In this document: in pieces, positions 1-6,314 of the stretch
Layout: each line of letters begins with the position of its first letter
Numbering within the stretch: the first letter of the stretch is position 1
NCBI GenBank assembly: GCA_002373775.1
Contig: DFJW01000095.1
Span: forward strand, 1 to 42,418
Direction: 5' to 3'
Length of the DNA stretch: 42,418 nt
Origin: Ruminococcus flavefaciens
GTDB lineage: Bacteria > Bacillota > Clostridia > Oscillospirales > Ruminococcaceae
Notes under the pieces: generated by a model
Told to the model about the DNA's origin: nothing
The model's database searches: none
What the model saw: the letters and a program-made list of their open reading frames with translations, nothing else
Position numbers and translations under genes: made by a program

Positions 1-458
1 GCGCACTCGCCCTTGCCGATAACGCCGTCTTCTTCGCCGCCGATAGCACCTACTTCAGCCTCGATAGAAAGTCCGAGACCGTGAGCAACGTTTACGAGCT
101 CAGTTGTCTTTGCTACGTTCTCGTCGATCGGGAAGTGTGAACCGTCGAACATTATAGATGTGAAACCAGCCTTGATGCACTTGTAGCAGCCCTCATATGA
201 GCCGTGATCGAGGTGAAGAGCAACGGGAACAGTGATTCCGAGAGACTTGTCCATAGCTGCTACCATAGCTGCTACTGTCTCAAAACCTGTCATGTACTTG
301 CCTGCACCCTCGGATACGCCAAGGATAACGGGAGAGTTAAGCTCCTGAGCTGTAAGGAGTATAGCCTTTGTCCACTCAAGGTTGTTGATATTGAACTGAC
401 CAACTGCGTATTTTCCTGCTCTTGCTTTCTGGAGCATTTCTGTAGCTGAAACTAACAT
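1..458 (-). CDS. fba: Class II fructose-bisphosphate aldolase, N-terminal half (runs off the window)
   Basis: This gene encodes the glycolytic and gluconeogenic zinc enzyme that splits fructose-1,6-bisphosphate into DHAP and glyceraldehyde-3-phosphate. About 152 residues are visible; the family usually has 285-310, so the C-terminal half lies beyond base 1. The translation starts MLVSATEMLQKA and contains GQFNINN, the zinc/catalytic block HLDHGS near residue 83, and the block MFDGSHFP, all typical of class II aldolases. The ATG at 456-458 is preceded by an AGGAGG ribosome site at about 466-473. A sigma-A promoter and a leader hairpin lie just upstream. The gene appears monocistronic at its 5' end, because the next gene upstream ends in a terminator at 572-605. 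The family call is firm from sequence; the physiological role follows from the family. Confidence 0.95.
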   Translation of the reverse strand, partial: MLVSATEMLQKARAGKYAVGQFNINNLEWTKAILLTAQELNSPVILGVSEGAGKYMTGFETVAAMVAAMDKSLGITVPVALHLDHGSYEGCYKCIKAGFTSIMFDGSHFPIDENVAKTTELVNVAHGLGLSIEAEVGAIGGEEDGVIGKGEC

Positions 459-511
459 AGATTTTTCCTCCTGAGATTTACATTTACAGGGCTGATAGCC
501 CTATCGTTAAT

Positions 512-540
512 ATTATATCACACTCTGATGCAAATTGCAA
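512..540 (-). promoter_or_regulatory. Sigma-A type promoter of fba
   Basis: On the minus strand TTGCAA (540-535) is followed by exactly 17 nt and TATAAT (517-512). Transcription would start near 505, giving a leader of about 47 nt. That leader begins with a small hairpin (AGGGCT / AGCCCT at 488-502, 3-nt loop), placed almost at the 5' end of the RNA, where it could stabilise the message. Confidence 0.7.
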
Positions 541-571
541 GGGGAAACAGGAATTTTTTTAGATCACAAAA

Positions 572-605
572 CACAGCTGCCGGTACTGAAATACCGGCAG
601 CTGTG
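572..605 (-). terminator. Intrinsic terminator of the dockerin/carbohydrate-binding gene
   Basis: There is a perfect 14-bp stem (572-585 with 592-605) and a 6-nt loop. On the minus strand the stem is followed by TTTTG. It lies 49 nt after the stop codon of the gene ending at 654 and insulates it from fba. Confidence 0.85.
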
Positions 606-653
606 CTTTTAATAAGGTGGAAGTGTATGTGCAAACATGGAAAGCTTATATCA

Positions 654-3600
654 TTACGAAACTGTTCCGCCGTAAGCTGCCTGCTCGCCGTCAATGAAAT
701 ATGTAGATCCGCTGAGGTTGCCGCCGATCTTGAAGCTTGCTCCGGATACGTTACCTCCTGCTCTGAGTGTGGAGACGTTCTTTCCTGCGATAAAGGATAC
801 GATCACCTTTCCGCTGTTGTTTACAAGTGAGATACGCTGACCTGCACTGGTCGTGCTGCCTGTTACAGAATAGCTGGGCTGAGCGTCCATGTAGTTTCCG
901 CCTGATGCTGAATCCTCGATATAGATACCGCCCTTTACTGTAACGCCGTTGTTGCTGTCGAAAGGCTCATTGCCGTTTGTTACGAGTATACCGTCGTTGA
1001 TAGTGATAGTACCGTTGGAATCAAAACCGTCATGATCGCCGGAAGCTACGTTCACTCTTGCGAATCCGCCGTTGAATGTGAGTGAATATGAACCAGAACC
1101 TGTTGTAGTGCCCTGTCCCCAGCCCTGTCCGGGACCGAACTGGTTGCCGTTTCCTGAACCGTCAGAACCGCCGCCTGCATTGTAGCCGTCATCTGTAACG
1201 TTGCAGATAACTGCGCCGCTGTTCTGTACGATCTGCTGAGCTTCTATACCTTCGTAGCCCTTTGTTATGCGGATAGTTACATCGTCATAAGTTGCTGCGC
1301 TGCCCTTGCCTATAGTGAGCTGATGATCGCTGTGAGCACCGTCATCAGCAGTTGCGAGTACCATTTTTCCGCCGTAGAGGAACATATCTCCTCCGCAATG
1401 GATAGCGTCGTCAGATGAATCTATAGTGATCGTACCACCGTTTATAGTGAGATTTCCTTTGCTCTGCCATGTTGTTCCGGCTTCATCATAAAGACCTACT
1501 GCCTTTATGCCCTTAGCGGAGATGTCTACCTTGTTGGCATTGCCGTCCTGTCCCATTCCTCCGCCGCTGCCCGGTCTGCTGCCGGACCATGGATCGGTCG
1601 TACCGGTGGAAGTACCGCTTCCGCCGTATGAGCTGCCCTGATATGTGTAGATATTCAGTGTACCGTCGTTCATTATGAACTCCTGCTCTGCCTGTATACC
1701 GTCGGCATATGATGTGATGTCGATAGTTCCGCCGTTTATAGTAACTGTGCCGTATGCCTTGTCAGTTGCAGTATCAGTAGCTGTAGCCTTGATGCCGTCG
1801 CCGCTGCCTGTTGTCTTTACTGTGAGCTTGAGATTGGAATTGTCTGCTGCTGAACCGTCAGACTTTGTTGTATCACCGATAGTCACGCTGTCCTTGCCGC
1901 GGATACCGTCGTCTACTGCGTTTACATTGAGTGTGCCGTTGTAGATCTTGATATCGTTCTTGCATACGATAGCGTCATCCTGATTGCCGTTTACTGTGAG
2001 AGTACCTGTGCCCTTGAATTTGATATCATCGCGTGCAAATATCGCACCCTCTACATAGTTCGTATTTCCGTCAGAATCGGTATATGTCTGTGTATGCGCA
2101 GTACCGTCTGAGATAGTATTTGTCGTGCCTGACTTGGCAACGATCTGCACTTCATCGCCTATTGAAGCAACATAGATCGGTGCTGTGTTTGTGTTTGTAA
2201 GGCTCATTCCCATGAGATCAAGCTCTACCACGCTGTTGGGATAAGCTGTCTTGTCAACGTCAACTACTATCTGTGTGCCGCTGCCTTCACCTGTTACTGC
2301 GAATGTGCCTTCCTTGGATATTGTAAGAACTCCGCCGTTTACCGAAGCTACATCAGCAGGCGCATTCACTGAAATGGAAGAACCGGAAAGTGTGATAGTA
2401 TATCCGTCTGTCGAAGGAGTAACAACTGTGCTGCTGCCGTCCTTGCCTGCGGGATTTACATTTTCGAATGTTGTAACGGAATTTGTTACCTTGAATGAAT
2501 CAGCTGCATCGTTATTGTATGTAACGACTGCACCTGTTGAAGCATTTGTGAGGGTGTATGTCTGTCCTGCCTTTACAGAAGGATCGCTTACGAGAACGTA
2601 CTTGTACTTCTTCGTCCACTTTTCAAAGCTGAGGCTGCCGACGCTTATCGCATTTGCCTTCTTCCACATGCCGTCAGTATTTGAAGCATCGTCTATGCAG
2701 TTGAGAAGCATAGCAGCCTGATTTGCAGATGTAACGCCTGCTGCCTGATTATCTGTTGCTGTTGCGAGAACTGTACCGCCTGTGATATTGACACCTGTTA
2801 CCGCTGTAAGTCCTCTGTCACCGCCTGCAATGAGAGTGCCTGCTGAGATGTCGATCGTGGTCTCAGCCTGTACGGCGTCATTTCCAGCCTTGATAGTCGT
2901 TGTACCGCCGGATACTGTCACTGCACCCTTTGACGACTTGATGCCGTCACCTTCAGCTTCGACTGTGAGTATGCCGCCCTTGACTGTGAGAGAAGTCTTG
3001 CCGTTGATTCCGTTGGTCTCATCAGTTGCGTTCAGTGTTGTTACATTGATGATACCGCCGTTGATCTTGATATCGTTGTTGCATACGATACCGTCCTGAG
3101 TATTTGCTGTAAGATCAAGAACTCCTGTGCCGAGCGTGCCGCCCTTGATAGTGAGGTCATCCTTTGCCTCGATAACAGCAGCACCGAGATTATCGCCTGA
3201 ATATGCAGTATCGCCGTCAGAGATAACGTTCTGTGTGCCGTCCATGAGGTTGATAGAAGTATTCTCAGCATTTGTGATGAGGATAGCAGGAGCACTCTTG
3301 CCTGTGATATTCACGCCGTTGAGGAATATCTTTACAGTCTCAGCGTCAGCAGTCTCGTCTGCAACGTTAACGTTGATCTGTCCGTCATCAAGAGTACCGT
3401 CGATGTAGAATTCACCGGAATGTGTGATAGTTACTGTTGTTCCGTTTACTTCTGCATAGTTTCCTTCTACGCGGATAGAATTATTGAGCAGGTGGATGTA
3501 TGTAGGATCTGTAACGGGATCAACTTCACCGCCTGTTGTGGTAGTTGTAGTAGTAGTTGTTGAAGTATCGGGTGTCTGTCCCTGTGCCCATGAAGCAGGA

Positions 3601-3941
3601 AGAGTATCTCTCAGACCAAGCTTGTATTCCTGAATGATGAGTGCATCGGAATTGGTTATGCCGTTTCCTCTTTCATCAACGTCTGCAAGGTCCTGACCGG
3701 TCGCTGTGATGCCGTCCGGCTTGCCTAAACCGTACACATCCGGATTTGCAAGAGACTGCATGATGAGTACGGCGTCAGCCATGTTTACTTCACCGTCGTT
3801 GTTAGCGTCACCGTAAAGTATAGCTGAAGCAGGATCAGCTGCTTCTGTAACAACAGTTGTCAAAGGCATTGAAGCTGCGACTACACAGGCTGAGGAAAGG
3901 CCGGCGAACAGCTTTCTGAGGTTCTGTTTTTTCATTTTCAT
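654..3941 (-). CDS. Secreted dockerin-bearing carbohydrate-binding protein with Cthe_2159-type beta-helix modules
   Basis: This is a large extracellular protein of about 1095 residues. It opens with a signal peptide (KMKKQN basic end, then a hydrophobic stretch to about residue 34). A type I dockerin follows at about 38-115, with two calcium-loop segments, GDANNDGEVNMADAVLIMQS and DVDERGNGITNSDALIIQE. A Thr-rich linker (about 126-138) leads into two long repeats rich in short beta-strand turns such as VNGNQDDAIVCKNDIKIYNG and ISAGTLIAGGDRG. These match the Cthe_2159 / DUF4353 carbohydrate-binding beta-helix family, whose Clostridium thermocellum founder binds cellulose and pectin-like acid sugars. 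A Gly/Ser-rich linker lies near residue 760. No catalytic motif is evident, so a binding or adhesion role is inferred. An ATG at 3941 or 3935, or a TTG at 3944, could be the start; the AGGAG lies at 3946-3950. Family call is confident, ligand is not. Confidence 0.88.
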   Translation of the reverse strand: MKMKKQNLRKLFAGLSSACVVAASMPLTTVVTEAADPASAILYGDANNDGEVNMADAVLIMQSLANPDVYGLGKPDGITATGQDLADVDERGNGITNSDALIIQEYKLGLRDTLPASWAQGQTPDTSTTTTTTTTTGGEVDPVTDPTYIHLLNNSIRVEGNYAEVNGTTVTITHSGEFYIDGTLDDGQINVNVADETADAETVKIFLNGVNITGKSAPAILITNAENTSINLMDGTQNVISDGDTAYSGDNLGAAVIEAKDDLTIKGGTLGTGVLDLTANTQDGIVCNNDIKINGGIINVTTLNATDETNGINGKTSLTVKGGILTVEAEGDGIKSSKGAVTVSGGTTTIKAGNDAVQAETTIDISAGTLIAGGDRGLTAVTGVNITGGTVLATATDNQAAGVTSANQAAMLLNCIDDASNTDGMWKKANAISVGSLSFEKWTKKYKYVLVSDPSVKAGQTYTLTNASTGAVVTYNNDAADSFKVTNSVTTFENVNPAGKDGSSTVVTPSTDGYTITLSGSSISVNAPADVASVNGGVLTISKEGTFAVTGEGSGTQIVVDVDKTAYPNSVVELDLMGMSLTNTNTAPIYVASIGDEVQIVAKSGTTNTISDGTAHTQTYTDSDGNTNYVEGAIFARDDIKFKGTGTLTVNGNQDDAIVCKNDIKIYNGTLNVNAVDDGIRGKDSVTIGDTTKSDGSAADNSNLKLTVKTTGSGDGIKATATDTATDKAYGTVTINGGTIDITSYADGIQAEQEFIMNDGTLNIYTYQGSSYGGSGTSTGTTDPWSGSRPGSGGGMGQDGNANKVDISAKGIKAVGLYDEAGTTWQSKGNLTINGGTITIDSSDDAIHCGGDMFLYGGKMVLATADDGAHSDHQLTIGKGSAATYDDVTIRITKGYEGIEAQQIVQNSGAVICNVTDDGYNAGGGSDGSGNGNQFGPGQGWGQGTTTGSGSYSLTFNGGFARVNVASGDHDGFDSNGTITINDGILVTNGNEPFDSNNGVTVKGGIYIEDSASGGNYMDAQPSYSVTGSTTSAGQRISLVNNSGKVIVSFIAGKNVSTLRAGGNVSGASFKIGGNLSGSTYFIDGEQAAYGGTVS

Positions 3942-4004
3942 CAAACTCCTTATCGTATTCTGTTTCTCCGCAGTGGAGAGTATTTCTCGAATTACTATGG
4001 CTTG

Positions 4005-4070
4005 ATTATAGCTATTTTTTCTTAAAATAATCTTAAAGCAGTCTTAAATTTTCCTTAAAATAGTCTTAAT
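4005..4070 (-). promoter_or_regulatory. Promoter with five 11-bp-phased direct repeats, probable response-regulator site
   Basis: On the plus strand the heptamer TCTTAAA (or a one-base variant) starts at 4020, 4031, 4042, 4053 and 4064, an exact 11-bp period. On the minus strand this reads as TTTAAGA boxes lying upstream of a TATAAT at 4010-4005. The position expected for a -35 box (about 4028-4033) has no TTGACA match and is occupied by the repeat array. This is the usual arrangement for a promoter activated by an OmpR/PhoB-family response regulator bound on one face of the helix. No such regulator is encoded in the window. Confidence 0.6.
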
Positions 4071-4080
4071 AATGGCTAAA

Positions 4081-4100
4081 GGACGGCATATATGCCGTCC
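4081..4100 (-). terminator. Probable terminator of sigG
   Basis: A perfect 20-bp palindrome (GGACGGCA stem on each side of a TATA loop) starts 8 nt after the sigG stop codon. The minus-strand tail is only moderately T-rich (TTTAGCCATTATT), so termination may be leaky. Confidence 0.6.
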
Positions 4101-4108
4101 CTCTCCGT

Positions 4109-4882
4109 TCATATGCTGTGCTTTATTCGCTCGATCGCGCTCTTCTCAAGACGGGATACCTGTGCCTGTGATATACCTATCTCGCCGGCGACTTCAACCT
4201 GTGTCCTGCCTCGCATGAATCTCAGATAGAGTATGTTTCGCTCACGTTCTCCCAGTTCTTTTATGGCGTCGCGTATGGATATTTCATCCAGCCAGCTCTC
4301 TATGCCGTTGCTGTCACCGATCTGATCCATTATATATACGGTCTCGTCAGAATCGGAATACACCGGTTCGTAAAGCGAGACCGGATCGCTGATGCTCTCA
4401 AGCGCTATCACCACATCTTCGCGCTTTTCACCAGCCTCTGCCGCTATCTCGTCGATGTTGGGCTCGCGCTGGAGCTTCATCATCAGCCTTTCCTTTGCCT
4501 GTATCGCTCTGTACGCAGTGTCCCTGAGAGAACGGCTCACCTTGACGTGGCTGTAATCACGAAGATGCCGCCTGAGTTCGCCGCTTATCATAGGGACGCA
4601 GTATGTTGAGAAACGAACTTCCTTGGTAAGGTCGAAATTGTTTATCGCCTTTATTAGTCCCACAACGCCTATCTGGAAGAGGTCGTCTATATCCTCACCT
4701 CGTCCGGTAAATCGCTGTATGACGCTGAGCACCAGTCTTAGATTTCCGCGTATCAGTTTGTCACGAGCCTCTTTGCTGCCGGTCTCTTTGATCTCACGCA
4801 GCAGCGCTATCTTCTCTTCCTCTTTCAGCACCGTAAGCTCCGAAGTGTTTATTCCTGCGATAACTACCTTATTGTAAGCCAT
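4109..4882 (-). CDS. sigG: RNA polymerase sporulation sigma factor SigG
   Basis: This is a sigma-70 factor of 257 residues, close to the 260 of Bacillus SigG, which drives late forespore gene expression. The N-terminus NKVVIAGINTSELTVL is the SigG signature. Region 2 contains NLRLVLSVIQRFTGRGEDIDD and FQIGVVGLIKAINNFDL, region 3 contains VSRSLRDTAYRAIQAKE, and region 4 ends with the helix-turn-helix GRTQVEVAGEIGISQAQVSR. The ATG at 4882 is chosen because GGAGG lies 10 nt upstream; an in-frame ATG further up would place the ribosome site inside the gene and adds residues not seen in the family. The usual spoIIGA-sigE neighbours are absent. The gene indicates that the organism has, or descends from an ancestor with, an endospore programme. 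Confidence 0.93.
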   Translation of the reverse strand: MAYNKVVIAGINTSELTVLKEEEKIALLREIKETGSKEARDKLIRGNLRLVLSVIQRFTGRGEDIDDLFQIGVVGLIKAINNFDLTKEVRFSTYCVPMISGELRRHLRDYSHVKVSRSLRDTAYRAIQAKERLMMKLQREPNIDEIAAEAGEKREDVVIALESISDPVSLYEPVYSDSDETVYIMDQIGDSNGIESWLDEISIRDAIKELGERERNILYLRFMRGRTQVEVAGEIGISQAQVSRLEKSAIERIKHSI

Positions 4883-4910
4883 AATACAGTATCCTCCAAG
4901 TTGATACATA

Positions 4911-4938
4911 TATTATGGCGCGTTTTCAGGAATATAAA
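4911..4938 (-). promoter_or_regulatory. Possible forespore-type (SigF/SigG-like) promoter of sigG
   Basis: On the minus strand CATAATA lies at 4917-4911 and resembles the -10 box of SigF/SigG promoters (CATnnTA). A loose AT-rich -35 (TTATA) lies about 15 nt upstream. The implied leader of about 22 nt contains the GGAGG. Autoregulation by SigG is known in Bacillus, but the -35 match is weak here. Confidence 0.3.
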
Positions 4939-4975
4939 TCATGGAAAAAACTGGTAATCCCCAGAGAAAACAAAG

Positions 4976-4996
4976 ACCGGCACTGTCAGTGCCGGT
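4976..4996 (-). terminator. Terminator after the pyridoxal kinase / unknown gene pair
   Basis: An inverted repeat ACCGGCACTG / CAGTGCCGGT is followed on the minus strand by CTTTGTTTTC. It starts 10 nt after the stop codon of the gene ending at 5007 and probably ends the sfsA-dgt-GH3-pdxK operon. Confidence 0.75.
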
Positions 4997-5006
4997 ATCC
5001 GTTAAT

Positions 5007-5426
5007 TTATCCTGCTATCTCCGGCAGTATGTGCCTGCCGTATCTGGTATTCAGAGGTGTTATGTAGACGCGGTTAATCTCATGCACAGTATGTGCGTCA
5101 CGCAGCATATCCCTTTCAGGCAGGGACGAGAGCACATAGGCAATGTCCTGTACAAGTGCCGTATCTCCCCAGCGGACAGCATCATAAAGTCCGTTCACTG
5201 CGTATACTGCAAAGGCTGTAGCCGTGTTCGGGATATCCGCAGTGTATCGCATGGGATCGCGGTAATATGCAGAAATGCTCCTCACGCCGGAAAGCTTCTT
5301 CGCTGCCTCATCAGCAGTCATCCTTCCGCCGAGAGCTTCATGCAGTATCTCTGTTATCGCGTATGGATCGTCGCCTGACGGTGACAGTCTTATGACTGCC
5401 GCCGCTCTGCGGATCATGTCCCACAT
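5007..5426 (-). CDS. Unknown 139-residue protein, coupled to the pyridoxal kinase gene
   Basis: I do not recognise this family. The protein is soluble, with no signal peptide or membrane segment. It begins MWDMIRRAAAVIRLSPSGDD and looks mostly helical, with a segment YAITEILHEALGGRMTADEAAKKL and a C-terminal part rich in Arg and Tyr. The start at 5426 lies only 4 nt after the stop codon of the upstream kinase gene, and its AAGGAG ribosome site sits inside the end of that gene, so translation is probably coupled. A terminator follows. Its position makes it a candidate partner or by-standing accessory of the kinase, but nothing in the sequence shows a role. Confidence 0.7.
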   Translation of the reverse strand: MWDMIRRAAAVIRLSPSGDDPYAITEILHEALGGRMTADEAAKKLSGVRSISAYYRDPMRYTADIPNTATAFAVYAVNGLYDAVRWGDTALVQDIAYVLSSLPERDMLRDAHTVHEINRVYITPLNTRYGRHILPEIAG

Positions 5427-5430
5427 ATCA

Positions 5431-6270
5431 TCACTCCTTCACATATCCTATGAGTTTGCCAAGTGCAAGCTCAAAGCAGCTGCCGTACCACACCTCTTCG
5501 AAATGTCCCTCTGTGGCTTCAATGCAGTCAAGTGTGTATCTTACCGATATATCCAGTGCTCTGTCAAGGCTCTTGCCGAGAGCTACAGCTCCGGTGAATA
5601 CGCTGGCGAAAATATCGCCTGTGCCGTGAACTGTACGGTCGATATTCTTGCCGAATGAGTATATGAACCTGTCATTGGCAGAATCATAGGCTGCTGCGCC
5701 CTGTTTATCGCCGCCGAGACATACTCCCGTCAGGACCGGAGTCGAACATCCCAGTCCTGCAAGTCCGCGGAGAGTGTCCTCAACATATGCCTTGTCATAC
5801 TTATCAGGATAAGGCATATCCAGCAGCAGTGAAGCTTCTGTCAGATTCGGGAGGATATAATCCGCCTTTGAGCACAGTTTCCGCATCTCTGCCACGAATT
5901 CGTCTGTGAATCCGGCATACATCTGTCCGCCGTCTCCCATTACGGGATCTATCACTATGAAATTGTCATCCGTGCCGAAATCCCGGCAGAATTCCTCGAC
6001 TATGTGTACCTGCTGCTTTGATCCGAGATATCCTGTATATATGCCGTTGAATTTCAGATCCATGCTCTTCCAGTGAGCAGCTACAGCAGGTATATCCTCC
6101 GTAAGATCACGGAAAGTATAATTGCTGAATCCCTTTCCGGTATGAGTTGAAAGCACTGCCGTCGGTATGACCGCAGTCTCTATCCCCATCGCAGATATGA
6201 CCGGCAGTGCCACCGTCAGTGAACACTTGCCGAAGCATGAAATATCCTGTATCGTAACTACTCTTTTCAT
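5431..6270 (-). CDS. pdxK: Pyridoxal / pyridoxamine kinase (PdxK/PdxY type)
   Basis: This ribokinase-fold enzyme phosphorylates vitamin B6 vitamers with ATP in the salvage route to pyridoxal phosphate. The 279-residue protein begins MKRVVTIQDISCFGKCSLTV, as in the PdxK/PdxY family. It shows the tail block VHGTGDIFASVFTGA, whose GTGD holds the catalytic Asp and anion hole, and VIDPVMGDGGQMY in the nucleotide region. The ATG at 6270 is preferred over one at 6291 because the upstream ATG overlaps the AAGGAG itself. The gene lies 44 nt after the GH3 gene and 4 nt before the unknown 139-residue gene. The distinction between PdxK and PdxY specificity cannot be made from sequence alone; a thiamine-pyrimidine kinase is less likely. 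Confidence 0.88.
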   Translation of the reverse strand: MKRVVTIQDISCFGKCSLTVALPVISAMGIETAVIPTAVLSTHTGKGFSNYTFRDLTEDIPAVAAHWKSMDLKFNGIYTGYLGSKQQVHIVEEFCRDFGTDDNFIVIDPVMGDGGQMYAGFTDEFVAEMRKLCSKADYILPNLTEASLLLDMPYPDKYDKAYVEDTLRGLAGLGCSTPVLTGVCLGGDKQGAAAYDSANDRFIYSFGKNIDRTVHGTGDIFASVFTGAVALGKSLDRALDISVRYTLDCIEATEGHFEEVWYGSCFELALGKLIGYVKE

Positions 6271-6314
6271 TATAATGTGATTCTCCTTCATTATAGATAT
6301 CAGCCGGTCTTCAT

